Assembly: GCA_964023205.1 (NCBI GenBank)
Contig: OZ026841.1
Span: 28,410,399-28,474,398, forward strand
Length of the DNA stretch: 64,000 nucleotides
Direction: 5' to 3'
DNA from: Lutraria lutraria
Taxonomy: Eukaryota; Mollusca; Bivalvia; Venerida; Mactridae
Part shown: positions 48,895 to 62,039 of the stretch, piece by piece
Position numbering within the stretch: position 1 is the first letter of the stretch
How the letters are laid out: each line of letters opens with the position of its first letter
The notes under the pieces: model-generated
Database searches by the model: none
What the model was told of the DNA's origin: nothing
The model's input: the letters and a program-made list of their open reading frames with translations, nothing else
Position numbers and translations under genes: made by a program

Positions 48895-50095
48895 CGACAA
48901 TCAAGTTATATATTGTGTTGAATTTAATTTGATCGTATGGCGAGGCATCTTGACAGGCTGTAGTAAAAGACATGTGATAGTAAAATAGCAATAGAATTTA
49001 TTGAAAATTTAACCAAAGATCAACTTAAATGATGTCATCTTTAGAGGTTCACTTGAGTATTTATTTTAGATACAATTTATTACAATTTTACCATCACATT
49101 CGTCTGTACTAATCCCTGTGGGTATGCTAAATATTTTCTCTATGAATATTTTGTCCATACAATATATTGTGATTGTACCGGATTTGTACGTTTGAACAAC
49201 AAATTCTGTAAAAACAACTCGATGAATTCGTACAAGACATATTAAAGGATTTCACTCGGTATAATTCTATCAAATGCATGTATATTTAATTCTTCAGGTA
49301 ACTTCAAAGAAAATTGGACGATTGAGGAAATGAGAAATTTCGCAGCACTAAGCGTTTATCAAGAGTTTGATATTATACCAAACATTGATACACAAAATTC
49401 AGTCGAATAAAGAGCGGTCAATAGTCGAAAAAAGATAACAACGAAATAACATTAACGATACAGTAATGATATTAAATCCAGCATTTCGCGAATTTTAGTT
49501 AAAATGTCTGTTTGTTTGTTTGTTTGATAGTTCCTTTATAAACAAAATAAATTTAATAAAGACTTGGTCAACACTGGAGTTTACCATCAGAATACAATGA
49601 ACCATGCAATGAAGACAGCAATTATGTAATCACGGGTTATAACTTAAAATATACAATAATTTTTATTTATGTTTATATGAAATATCTATGTGAAAGACAA
49701 CACAACCCTATATTCTTGTATTTTTAGGGTCCAAACCCCCGAGGTTATAAAAATTCACTCGGTCTCACAGCTCAAATTTTAATTCCATTCTAAACGTATT
49801 ATGGCTGAAAAAGGCTGTAACAATTTGTTACCCATTTCAAATAACCAGTAAAACACTAAATCAAATGTGTGAAGCAAACATCAGGATTTTTTCTGTAACC
49901 CAATTCACATTAAGAACAAAAGATCATTTTCACGGAGTTCGTTGCATAAACAGACGAGTTGAATTCCATATTAAGCAACATAATGTAAAACTGATATTAG
50001 ATTTTGACAAAGCTTATCATAAAATACAACAAGCATATGAAAAATGTATAAAGCATACAAAAAATATATATTGAACCCAATATACATCAGAATGC
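48895..50095. other. No gene recognised; (GTTT)n microsatellite
   Basis: AT-rich stretch with a short GTTT tetranucleotide run at about 49509-49527. The 69-codon frame at 49865-50074 contains LDFDKAYHKI, which superficially recalls a reverse-transcriptase signature, but the following residues do not match. Confidence 0.5.
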
Positions 50096-50109
50096 TATTT
50101 TCTTTGATT

Positions 50110-50265
50110 ATTTCTTATTCGAGAGGCTAAACAATAGTTGGTTAGGAGCCTTTTTGGTGACGGTAGCTAGCTTTACCGCAAACAAAATTTGTTTTGAAGG
50201 ATGGCCCTATTAACCATCGAAAGTTAACAGATTAAGAAAACTAATCTAATCTAATCTAATTATCA
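50110..50265 (+). mobile_element. Possible non-LTR retrotransposon 3' end with (CTAAT)n tail
   Basis: A less AT-rich ~130 bp block (GGTTAGGAGCCTTTTTGGTG, GCTAGCTTTACCGC, GGATGGCCCTATTAACC) ends in four tandem CTAAT pentamers (about 50243-50262). A short microsatellite tail after a structured 3' region is typical of several LINE families, but no coding relic is visible, so this is a weak call. Confidence 0.3.
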
Positions 50266-50269
50266 ACAA

Positions 50270-51735
50270 GATAATTCAGAAACTTATATTAGTATAACGC
50301 GGGTAAAGCGCACTAGACATCATTATTATTCAGTCTTAATTCATCTTTCCGACATCACGTATACGTAAACTAGCTTTACAGCAGTTAATTTGCACATGCT
50401 AACATAACATCTCAACAGTAGAAAGCAAATATTAACCTATGTAGATTTCAACACCCAAGTGTAAGATTAGATACAAGTAATCTACACAAGTATACGCGGA
50501 GATGAAATGCGCTTGGCACGGCTAAAAAGTAAAACCGAATTTCAAGAAATCTTGTATAAAATTGTATATAATTTATATCACGTGTTACATGAAATGTAAA
50601 TATTACTACTTTCTTGAAATAAATAGAAAAGGTCATTTAGGAAACTCAGTGTTCCAGTAAGGTCTTTGAATGGCGATCACTAGCCCCTAACCCCCTAAGG
50701 TTTCCATACTCCTCACGTGTGAGGAAATTGTCCAACCTTCCGGAATATCTGTGGTTTTAAGATGTTAAGGTCTTCATCCAGTGTCAAAGCTGAATAGTCG
50801 CTAACTGCCCCTAACCTTTGATGTGACGTAGAACACACGTGAAAAAATGTAGATTTGGACTCTCCTGAATCTGGGTCGTTATACTTGGGCGAGATGTGAT
50901 ACTAAATAGTAATTTAATCAGGTAATCGAGATCGAAGGAGAGGTTATAATAATAAGCATACTGTGATGTGTTTATATCAAATTATTTTATCAGAAATATA
51001 TATTACATAGAGGTATCATAAACAGAAATACTTCATTAAAAACCAATTAACACGATATGGATATATAAGCATAATGTAAACAAAAGTAAAGGTGATACTA
51101 CATAAGTAAATAGCATTTACCCAATGTATCCAATTTTCTACGTAAGAATTCTCAGACCCAGCAAGATGGCTTTTCGGTTAATATCGGTCATTGAACATTC
51201 AGTTTAGATAAGGCCGTTTCGATTGGCCAAACGGAAGAGCTGTCGGAAGAGGAAGACTTCTTCCGAACTGTTCGATTAGTCGTCTTCTAATTCCAGGAGC
51301 TCTTCTATCTGTTCCACCCGATGGTTAGAAGAGTTGGAAGAGATATCAGTCATGCTACTAAACAGCATGACTAAGCGAACAATACTGTTTCAAATTGCCT
51401 TATTCAAACTATTGTTACAACTCCTATAAAAAAAGAAATGCTTAACAAATAAAGAGTCAGAGTGCGCATTAATTAGTTAATCCACATGGTTCAAAGAGCT
51501 ATCGTTTGATGGTTCGTTTTAGTTACACATAATATTCGGATGCAGATATTTGCTGCGGCTTCATTCGATTGGGTTTCTCTGCTAAGCACTTCTAGCCGGC
51601 GTATTCTCTTCGTACGAGAGTCCAATCGAACTGGTCTATAGATTTCCATACAGACTTAACGACATCGAATTGTCTAATTTTGCATTAAATTCGTGACTGT
51701 GTTGATGTTTCCACACATTTGGTTGTCTGTATAAA
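50270..51735. other. No gene recognised
   Basis: Mostly AT-rich. The block 51150-51350 is GC-richer and rich in GAAGAG/CTCTTC inverted pairs (for example GAAGAGCT near 51234 and AGCTCTTC near 51298), possibly an eroded foldback element, without clear ends. Confidence 0.45.
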
Positions 51736-51740
51736 ACGGT

Positions 51741-52203
51741 TAGGGCTGTGGATCGTTGGGTAAGTGACGATGCGATCCAATCCACGATTCAACATTTACG
51801 ATCCATAAATCGAATCACGAATCTTTTGTTATCAAGATACCCATCTAAAACTTCAGAATTGTAGTCCTGAAGACAGCTTTTTTCAGGAATAATGAAGTAA
51901 ATCAATATACAAAATGTATAATTAAATCTTGTTCTAAGGCTTAAATTTATACGTACTCCCTACCAGTTAATTGATTTACCAGCATCATTCTTTAAAGAAC
52001 CGATTGGACATCTTGGCAAACAAAGTAGTCCATGATGAGACAATATTCGTTCAGAGAAAAGGTTTTTTTAAGAACAAAGAATACACTTTAATTTGTTTAA
52101 ACAAGATCGCGAACCACGAATCTTAGTAATAACGATTATTCATACTCGATTTTTCAATTTGATTCGTGAATACCCGAGTACTCGGATACTCGCCACAGCC
52201 CTA
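51741..52203. mobile_element. hAT-type MITE with perfect 8-bp target duplication
   Basis: 463 bp. The ends are a perfect 11-bp inverted pair: TAGGGCTGTGG at 51741-51751 and CCACAGCCCTA at 52193-52203. Both are flanked by AAAACGGT (51733-51740 and 52204-52211), an exact 8-bp target duplication. Eight-base duplications and TAGGG/CAGGG-type short ends are characteristic of the hAT superfamily. Subterminal regions hold several CACGAATC/GATTCGTG motifs in both orientations, as expected of transposase binding sites. No coding capacity. Confidence 0.95.
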
Positions 52204-52211
52204 AAAACGGT

Positions 52212-53915
52212 CGTATTAATTCCCTCGTTCTGTTAATTGTTTTGGCATATTTATAAAAAAATATATTGACCCAAGAAAAAGAATTAACAATCAGCACTGA
52301 TGTAATCCATGACAGACGACTCACAGTCTTTCCCGCTTAATAATCAGGCGTATATTATTCATTTGGTGTCGTGCTGGGAACAGTTATACATCCACTATTT
52401 ATCATTGAATGGGTATGCATTGAGAAATTGTTAATACATTAAAATTATTTCAAGAAATGCCTTCAGAGAATACACGTAGGGGGATTAATCCAAATGTTTG
52501 GAAGCAAATATACCATTTTAATGACAAACTAATCTTTTTAGATTGAAACAGCAATGTCGAGCATAGAAAACGAGCTCTAACATTTGTATTCTCGCTTTCA
52601 AACCGCCTCTTATGTTTTAGTTTCTTTTATCAATGTGAAAACTTTACGCGACTGCTGAACGAGCATACATACGCTTTTAGCCTGCTAGTATACAAACTGA
52701 CATCTGACAATACACATTATTCCATGAAGTAAGGAGTACATACATGCGCACATAGGTCTGCCCTTTCCTCTCAAATGTTACGTTAATTTACATGATTGTT
52801 ACTTCAAATAATTACCTTCCATCACGGGTGGCATATTAAACAGTTTCGAGATATCCTTAATCATTGTACTGTAAGAGTTTTGGTGTATCATAATTTCTTT
52901 GTGTAAGGAACCAATAGAATATCTATTTACTTTAGTAAAATGAACACAATTGACGGTTCGAATTTAGCGCAATCCTACCTTCCGGAACGTAAATGTCCTT
53001 GTTCGTTATTATCCTTTACATATATGAGCATTAAACGAGTAGCAACCACGTCGAGTGTTTTGTGTTCGTGGTTAAGATACACGTATCATTAAGAACCGAC
53101 AAGTATCAGGTCGTTGTTGGTGAATGGTGTTAATATGATCGAAATTCGGAATGTTGATTGACTGAGTGGTCTGCCAGACACCCACATTAGCGTTCTCTAG
53201 CAATACGGATAAGGATAAGTGAAAATAAGTATTTTTTTATAAATCATGATATAAAATGTCCAGTGATATCACTGGCATTGCTTTAACATGCATTAATATA
53301 TTCATTATTTACATACAAATTATACCGACGTTTTTGAATAGAATACAGATTTATAGTTACCTAGAAAAGTTGGTCTCCAAAGGTTATTGCTGGCCTCTTT
53401 CGTCAATAATAAACAGTAGCTTTATTATATAAATACTATGTGTACTTTACACCCAAACGTTATATGAACTAGATGTTATGGTAAATTCATTACTGGTCTT
53501 AAATGACAACCTTCACAACGAGAGTTTTTAGTGTTCTAGAAAACTGAGAATTTCGAACAGTCACTTACTACAGATGGTAACAATTTTACAAACAGTTCGT
53601 GTTCAGAAATGACCTTTCACACAATCATCATATCTAGTTGTGAACAGACTACATATTTATAACCGATATAAATGTTCTTGAATATTACATTTCGGAGTTT
53701 TTTTCGCCATGAATAAAGTTACTAACACTGTCACCAATAGGTCCAGACAAATAGAATTATGAACACTTGATTGTATACTTTATGCCACAATGTTCCAATT
53801 TGAGACAATTCGGATACTGACAGCTATCAATAAGGTAACATTTCATTCGTAAGATGATAGCTAATATCTCGTCCAAAAAGGTGTCAGTCCTGATGGTATT
53901 CTGGTCCACTGTAAC
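52212..53915. other. No gene recognised
   Basis: AT-rich sequence with a 16-bp perfect palindrome (CCAGTGATATCACTGG, about 53260-53275). The 63-codon minus-strand open frame at 53757-53948 runs into the start of the next MITE. Confidence 0.5.
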
Positions 53916-53924
53916 AGTTGTTAA

Positions 53925-54269
53925 AGGGGCATACCCTATAACTGACAAATATTCTGTGAAAGTGTAAAAATGTGCTAGATGTATATGTAAAACAATATAT
54001 AATGGATAATTGCAGGAAGAACATGGGTAATAAAATGACTAGTTTAGGTACTAGCCCCAAAAAAACATAGTTATGAATAATAAATCACTTCCACCCAAAA
54101 TTTCCATGACTAAATGTATGTGTCACAAATACATATTTTTTATTATTTTATTTCGAATTGGAGGAATTTTTGGCTGAAACTTTCATTGTCGGCTTTTTTC
54201 GTTACTATCTTCTAATTTATTATCATTTTGCCTTAATTCTAAATGCATCAAGTTGTAGGGTATGCCCCT
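53925..54269 (-). mobile_element. piggyBac-like MITE (family 1), copy 3, internally deleted
   Basis: 345 bp in opposite orientation to copies 1 and 2, flanked by TTAA on both sides (53921-53924 and 54270-54273). Ends AGGGGCATACCCTATAACTG and AAGTTGTAGGGTATGCCCCT. Relative to copy 2 it lacks about 125 internal bases, but retains the TATGTATTTGTGACACATAC segment (reverse-complemented near 54120) that copy 1 has lost. Confidence 0.92.
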
Positions 54270-54869
54270 TTAAACTGTTGTAACAAGATCTTGGGTACAT
54301 AAGGAAGTAACACGTTCTTCTGGCCGTGATTTTCACTCGTTACGTTCAACATTAATGAACGTCTGTGTACATTTAGCTTTGTAACCATCAGCCATTGTCC
54401 ACGTTCTAGTTAGTTTCAATTTGAAGACATGACTGATAGTGAAACACTGAATAAGTTTTCTTTTCTGAGCGTACAAAAACATCTCTTTAACTAATTAAAT
54501 GTAAAATAATTTACAACTTTGTTACATCGATATCTTATAGAAACATTTCGCCAATGAAAGGAAATTGTGACATGGAAAAATTAAATTAAGGCTATATGAT
54601 ACACGCTATAGTTTACATTTACCATAACTCATTATAAGCCTTCATGTGATGGAGTCCCTTTTTATTATGTCTCCGGATTGTACCAAAATATGAAGGTTTA
54701 AATGGTTAACCAATAAAACCGAATTTCAACAAATAAATGTGATTTATTGATTCTAAATTCATCCTTCCTAGCGTTTGCTTAGTACTAAAAACGAAACGAG
54801 AAAATAACAAGTATGTTAAGCAATCACTCGGGGACTGAAAATGACATATTCTATCAGTGAAAGCAATCA

Positions 54870-54970
54870 TGTGTCCGGACATTTGATGTTAGATACTGGT
54901 GACATACTAGTTACCATTGGACATTCCAATATTACTGGAACAAACGAATCAATACGATGATAATGAAATC
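54870..54970 (+). repeat. Dispersed repeat E, copy 2
   Basis: Partner of 48050-48145, sharing GGACATTTGATGT and GGACATTCCAATATTACTGG with ACAAAC after it. Confidence 0.4.
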
Positions 54971-54974
54971 AAGA

Positions 54975-57900
54975 AACGTCTCATACTGTTCGTACAACAT
55001 ACATTTTACAGTGTGTGTTATTTAATTCAATACCATAAATAAGAACATTTATTCCAAGACAAACCCTTAACCAAAAGCCCGTACAACGCAATAGGACCAT
55101 GCATTCATAACAACAAAATATCAGATATGTTTTCAAAGTATACTCGTACGTTACTGATATTATACTTTATAAGTATCTAATATTAACAGTAAAATGACAG
55201 TAGAACTGCTTATAAAACACATTCATATGGTCTTGATTCGTAATTCAAATTCAGAACATATTTTCCTTTTCTCATGAATCTGTTGTACATTAGGCAATTC
55301 TTTGACTTACATACATTGGTATACTTATTAGGAAAATCGTTTGATTAAGACTACAACACATTTCATAAAACACACTTTAGACACAGAAGTTCATCAGCCT
55401 ATTTTCACCAGGGCTCATACACCATACAGATTTACAGAAATGTCTAATTTATTTGGTTAAGAATGTTTGATTGAGGTAATTTTCTAGAGATATTGCCTGA
55501 AGAAACTTGCAAGGGGTTTGTCAGCAATGTTCAGTATTTGTGTAATTAATGGTATTGTCAGTGCTGGCTTTGACGATAAGCATTGGTCGTATAGTTTATC
55601 CTGTGGATAGATGAATCCAAGAGAACCAATTTTACATTTATTTCCCTGACTTATCTGGTTTGCTTAATCTTACTATACTAGGTAATTGCTTACAAATTAT
55701 GTGGCACGCGCAAAGATGCCTTTTGCGGATATAACACTGCAGTAAAACGAATGTAACCCATACATTTGAGGAGAACATCTTGACAATAACCATTATGCCT
55801 GAGAGGATGTAATCAAGACAGATATATTTGTCTCAATAATGCATGCTATGTTATATCATACGTCGAGACAGGATATCATTCAAATGCACGTTATGGGATG
55901 TGTTTAACATTAAGGAAACCCATCACCAGCAATGATATTACCTTAAACGACATACTCTAGACCGATGTCAAGGAGTTTATAGTTTGTTTTGAGCTCTTAA
56001 TATACTCGTAACGGTTAAAATAACTGCGAAGTTGCATGTTCTTTCCGCCTATACTGCTATTGCTTGGATTGGAATGCGATCATATTGTTTACAATGTTAT
56101 GAAATCGTTTAAAAATATTCTGAAACAGTTGATCTGTATATTTATATATGCTTGAATGTATATGTTGTATACAATAACATTATCAACAGCTTGGCCTACA
56201 TTATTTAGGAATCCTATGTACAATAAAAACCTATTTACCAATTCCAAAAACTGGAAGTATGTCCACATGTAGAATAGTTAAAGCAGTACATTGGAATGCA
56301 TACTTCAATACTTTACCAAGACCACCTTCGGTATAAAAGAAACAAGGTATGAATGTTGTACTGCTGATCCCACTACCAAGTTGAGATACAAAAGAAATAT
56401 AAAAGGCTGGTCAGAAAAAAGTAGTGATAATAATGACAGAGTTTATATTGGGACGCTGAAGGTCGGTACGCAGTTTTTCTATCCTATAAAGTTACTTCCC
56501 TTTATTTTGTTTAGCTTTTACAAAACGTATAGGGCTAGTGTGAAAGTATAACATTGTTTTTGAGAAAACAAAGGCAAATTATTACGCTGTAGTTAAATAT
56601 CTTAAAATTCACCTAACTGTTGAATGTTTCGACGTAAGTTGACAACGTTTACGCGTGTTGGAAAACCCGCAAGCGGAAGTTCAGTCATTGAACGCTTATT
56701 AAAATATGTACGGTAAGTGTTTGTCTATCTCACGGAAAAAGAAGGGGTCGGCGGTAGTTACAGACATGTATGAACCACTTTTTAATTGAGTGAGCATTTG
56801 GTGATATAAAAGCCGCGGACATTGGAAATTGCATCAATTCCATCTGTGCTTGTAAGGGTCCTACATCACATTTTCAATCGTCTGGAGCTTTGGCATATTT
56901 AAGGACTACAACACGTATCTTCTTTGGTTCTCGTAGAAAGTGTTGCTTTCGTGACAGAGTGTTACATTGGTTAGTAAAATATTGGATGATCGCCGAAAGA
57001 TTAAGTTAAGTTGGGACTTATTGTCAAAATATGGTTTAGAATATCGACGAGAATAGGCTGTGATGTAAACATAAGCAGGATCGGAGTCATTTACAAAACA
57101 TTTTAGTACAGCAACTAGTTCTTAATGAACTATATATTTAGTATCGCGAAATGAGTTCCATCCAGTTGCTGAAAATATTACGAACATGAGTTGTTTCTTA
57201 GACCCCGTACAAACGGAATTCATGAAAATAAGACTTTTTCTTGCACATTTCATGAATAGTTCATGCAATATATATTATTCACTATTTGACAGAGGTAATC
57301 GACTGGTCGAGGTAGGCCCATTTAGAATGTACTTATCTAACTGTGCACGCCAGTTAAGGATTGTCCATAACAATACCCTATTGCAGAGGTAGTAGCTATA
57401 TGAATATGCTCACGTTAATCATATCATTATTTCCAGGTACATGTTCAACGTAGACTATCAAAATTAATGTTAAGTCTAATATCTTATTATCATAGTTGTA
57501 TTTTACAACAACATGGTATGGGAAAAAGGAAAGTAAATCAGTATTATATACAAATAACAAAAGCAATAAATGGACAACTGGACATGATTATAAATGTATC
57601 AGTAGTGACTGCAATATTAAAAAAAAAGATTTGAAACAAATGACATTTTAGATACTAAGATAGTTCGATGTTGCTTAAATCCTATGATCGTTTATCATCT
57701 GTAAAGACTTGACATGGGGATGTATGTCTAAAAACGTCTCTTTGTACTATATTAGTCATTTATACAGAATCTATATAAAGAAATGTCTGTGAATTGAGGG
57801 CTTGATTACCATATAAATAATGCATTAAATCATATTAGAAAAACGTATCTATGATAATTAACTGGTATCTCAGTTGCAAGCAAGCAAATACCGTTTTACG

Positions 57901-59925
57901 CCATTTTGTTGAACAAAACATTCCGCATCCAGAACAGACTGTCGTCTGATTAACCAGCTCTCGGACACTTGGCTTCTTGCGCCACCGCACGTTTCAGGAT
58001 TACTGATTAAGGAAGAAAAACACATACACTTGTCTGAATGGACGACGTTTAAGTACGTTCATAATATCCCCTTAGACTTCATTATGTAGCCTAACATTGA
58101 CGCCCTGTCACGTACAAATCTGCTAATGAAGCGTTTATACATAAACCACCAGTAAATTGTGTAAAATACTGTGCTGAATACGCAGAAATAGCAACCGTCT
58201 TGGGAGTTGATATCAACGGACACAAGGTATCAATTACTAATATTGGTATTACTGTATAAATACCATAAGTCAACATTTGTCACTGTTTGTATCAAACTTC
58301 AAATTCAATTCTGGTGGTTGTAAATTACTGGCACCTATAATATAGCATCAAAACACTTAATTTACTTCAGCATGGTTGCAGTATGAATGTTATATTGTCA
58401 TCGTTCTTATTTCTTACACAAAGAGCCAAATGATGCCTCGCAATTCGTTATGTTACGTAGTAATGCATTTAATCGCTGGATGTATTTTATAAATCTAATG
58501 AAGCGACGTCCGTGACGTAAATACGAGATATATTTAGTTACCAAACAATTTGCATACAGATCAAGCAAACCATTGCTATCTGTAGATATGTCTGTAATTC
58601 CATTGGATCACAGTAAGTCGTATACTATAATCGGACATCAGATTGATTTAATAATGCAAATCTAACGCGAGGTCTGTAAATTGTTTATCTTACTCTGAAT
58701 AATATGTTGCCCTATAACGCCGTGACATATCACGTGTGAAAATGCGCATCTCTTACGCAAGTTACATTAACGTTGAAGATGTTCAATTTGGACGTTTCGC
58801 TGATTTTATTTAATACATGTATGAGTTCAAATACAACAAGAATAAGCTGAGAGATGACTGTGTGTAATGTATCTTAAAATATGAAAAGCCGACTTCTCCT
58901 TCAAATATCAAATTGGCAAAGTTTGAAGCTGCATATGAAAATAGTGAATGCTGTGTTACTTACCACAAGGTTATCAGTAACAATGGAAAATTATAAATAA
59001 TAGAGTTTATATTAACTGTGTAAATACACAATACTAAATAAAATGTATGTATTCTCTATAATTTAGTTGAATTCATACACTAAGCTTTATCATTGAAACA
59101 TATACGAAGAGGGACATACTGTGTTCTGAAGTGTCTCAATATCAGATGCATTTAGACGTTTTATGCGTTATTGATGAGTTACTTAATCAAGGTTATTCTT
59201 CATATATTGAAATAGGTTCTTTATCAAATATCATATTATTATATATTATATACTCCTATATAAGGTAATTGTTTTAAATTGTGTCTATCTATGGAAAAAA
59301 TAAAAAAATCCGATTAAATAAGTGGATTCACTTTCAACAAAATACAAAACTAATAGAATTATTAGATTCAAATCCAACTATAGTGCATACTATCATGTAT
59401 TTTGGTTACGCAATAACGTTCATATCTGGACGTATTCCTCGATATTGATGCCAAGACGTCTTGTAGTACAGGTTGCGATTCAAAAACGTTAAAGTCATTA
59501 TCATATTTTCTATAAGACTGCCAAAATATTAGGTAATAATGAACCACGACTTCCAAGCATACATCATACACCCAATGCATTCCGATGTACGAAATCACGT
59601 TGGACAAGAAATATTATATGATAGAGAAGATATCAAATGAAAACAGAGAGCAATGCTTGCTCATATTGAGTCATTAGACTCGCAACAATAGTGATAAAAG
59701 GACAACAATAGAGTAACCAAACTATGATTAAAAGAAAGATGGGGCCAAAATGAAGGGATACGAAAGGAAGTTGCGGAGCAATAGTGCGCAAAAAACGTAG
59801 GTGTAGTTAAAATGATGAAGTTAATACCAAAAGCCTTGATACTACAAAAACATTAACGCCGGACTTTGGTTCACATAATTATATCTAACCATCACTTATA
59901 ACGCGTTTATTTTAACGTTGTAGTC
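54975..59925. other. No gene recognised
   Basis: About 5 kb of AT-rich sequence with no paired repeats found by eye. Open frames at 56291-56551, 57186-57392, 58091-58276 and 59368-59607 are short and unrecognised. A TATA-like GGTGATATAAAAGCC at 56800-56814 recurs exactly at 60734-60748, but nothing downstream of either looks like a gene. Confidence 0.5.
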
Positions 59926-59929
59926 TTTA

Positions 59930-60124
59930 ACTATTATTTGTTCAACTGTTGTATCACTAATAGAGGGTCGTGGGTTCGAGCCCAACTACCGACCATGCCT
60001 ATTTATGTGAGAAAACAAGGTAGTTGCTTACGGAGGATGGGAGTTCTTCCCAGGAACGATGGTTAGGTGAACTGTCCGCCTCATATGACTCTGACTGTTG
60101 AAAAGGGCCGTAACAATCAAACAT
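59930..60124 (+). mobile_element. tRNA-derived SINE, same family as 25735-25880
   Basis: A clear B box (GTGGGTTCGAGCCC, about 59970-59983) follows a decayed head. The body has ACTACCGACC, TTTATGTGAGAAAACAAGG, GTTGCTTACGGAGGATGGGA, TTCTTCCCAGGAACGATGG and TTAGGTGAACTGTCCGCC. The tail reads ATATGACTCTGACTGTTGAA then AAGGGCCGTAAC, related in form to the tail at 48560-48595. Confidence 0.78.
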
Positions 60125-60292
60125 CTACTATTGTATGTTGGTGAGTAACTGTTGTTGCGACCCGTGTTATCATTGTGAACCGTGCTTATTTTCTATTTAG
60201 AGTAGGATTGATGAAATCTAGTTAGATAGTTGGAATGAACTAAACTTTTCCTTGACGTGTTATATTGAGGTTTTAGTAGTGAGGTAAAACAT

Positions 60293-60400
60293 ACAGTACA
60301 ACCTCTCCAGAGCGGCCCTCTCTTGAGCAACAACCTCCCTTTTACAACGACATGTTTTCTTCACTGCACGATTACCTATCCAGAGCAACAACCTTTCCAA
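60293..60400 (-). mobile_element. Family 3 foldback MITE, fragment
   Basis: Begins TACAACCTCTCCAGAGCGGC and continues CCTCTCTTGAGCAACAACCT, the exact inverse of the right end of 25528-25697, so this copy is in opposite orientation. A second partial motif (CCAGAGCAACAACCTTTCC) follows at 60380-60398. The other terminus is not evident. Confidence 0.7.
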
Positions 60401-60404
60401 TACT

Positions 60405-61385
60405 TTCCAATCACTGACCAGAGAAGTCCAGTAGAATTAGGACAACGTTATTATCTAGCTTTACAGAGATACGGAGAATATTCATAACGTAAAATGGTCA
60501 CACAATCTTTAACAATGAAATGTTCTTTAATATTATGTTCGGGTTACATAACAGGCAATGTAATCACTTATGTGACGGACGTTGTTAAGCCAATATAAGA
60601 GGTATAATAAGCAAGCCTATCAAAGATTTCTTAGTGGGGGACTATTCAGTCAAGGAAAAAACCGCAGTTGTTCTGGTAATCGTGTTAGTTACGTATACGC
60701 TTTGTGATTACAATAACAACTCAAGCAACACTGGGTGATATAAAAGCCATAATATTTTAGATAACGGAATAGAATGCTGCGTTTGTGAAGTACTGCAATC
60801 TTTAGGTAAATTACACGTTGAAATCAAGCGTGTTGTCGGATAAACGTAATATAGTGTAGTTTGCATCTTGTCAAATGTACTGTTTTATCAAGATATATAT
60901 TCAGAGTGTAGACTTTGATATATGATCGCAATCAAATACGTACAAAACCAGGTGATTAAGCATCAGGCACACATGTTTTATAATACGGCGACTTACATTC
61001 TCTTGAAGATATGTCTAGTGAGCTTACACTTGCGTGCTATGTCTGAGAGTATATTTTATAATATACTGATCTAGAAAAACACATTTGTTTTCATTTGTTC
61101 ATATTGTCTGAGTTTTAATGAAAGACATTTTCCGAATTGAAAACCGTATTTATACTGACAGCTTCGAGACACTTTTGCCGTGGTTTCTGTTGTAGGTAGT
61201 ATCTTCATGTTTATGTTCATATTATGTTTGTTTTTTCGTCGGTAAATACACAACATTATATGATTAGTCTATTTAGAAGGTTTCTTATGAAATTTATCAT
61301 TATTTCGGTTGACACACGAACCTCCTTTATCAAGACCCACACGTTACTAAGTAATTGATTATTCTCAAACGAAAATGAAACCAGA
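60405..61385. other. No gene recognised
   Basis: AT-rich sequence between two repeats; a 61-codon minus-strand frame at 61071-61256 is unrecognised. Confidence 0.5.
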
Positions 61386-61388
61386 TAT

Positions 61389-62037
61389 AACAAGAAAAAC
61401 TATAACAAAACGTTATAGGTAGACGGATTACAAGAAGAATATTGGTTTATGTTTTTTGTGTGAAGTTGCTTTTGTCATAAAGGATATTGACTGTATATTT
61501 TATTCTATCCTCCATTATGGAGAATGTAACATATTTACATGATATGAGAAATAAACATATATTGACAATCATGAGTATTTGACAAATGAATAAACTCATG
61601 TATATAGTTCACAAGCGCTTGGTCATATCATACCCTACATCAATCAAATAGAACCAATCCTAAATGTAAACAATTCACCATAATCTGCTATGATACAACC
61701 ACATTGATCTTCAAATAGCATTACATATATTATGCCAAACAACAACTTATCTAGGTCAACATCACAGAGCAATGCCTGCATGATTTACTTAAACTATCAA
61801 CTATTAATAAATTAGGCATCACCATTAGCCAATCAAATGGCCAGAATTACCCAAACTGGCAATAGACACTTTACTATATACCCACCAACAATTAGAATAA
61901 ACATGTACCCATGATTAATATTGGTCTAGAAAAATATGTATAAACTGACTAGATCGGAGTTCCTGACAATGTATGACAATTCCCCACTTCACGTTTTCTA
62001 CTGTTGTGCAGGTATACTATGGCCATAAAGCCTTACG
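61389..62037 (+). repeat. Dispersed repeat F, copy 2 (~650 bp)
   Basis: Direct partner of 41555-42230. It contains a ~30 bp insertion around 61598-61627 absent from copy 1 and lacks a ~60 bp stretch present there at about 41935-41995, so the two diverged by indels as well as substitutions. It keeps the CACCATTAGCCAATCAAATG block (one CCAAT motif). Confidence 0.8.
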
Positions 62038-62039
62038 AA

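Noticed and set aside
49865..50074. LDFDKAYHKI peptide resembling a reverse-transcriptase motif
   Set aside because: The expected following residues and the YxDD box are missing, and the frame is only 69 codons. Not enough to call a LINE.
56800..60748. Identical 15-base TATA-like motif at 56800-56814 and 60734-60748
   Set aside because: In 64 kb of AT-rich DNA a few identical 15-mers are expected by chance, flanks do not align well, and no gene follows either one.
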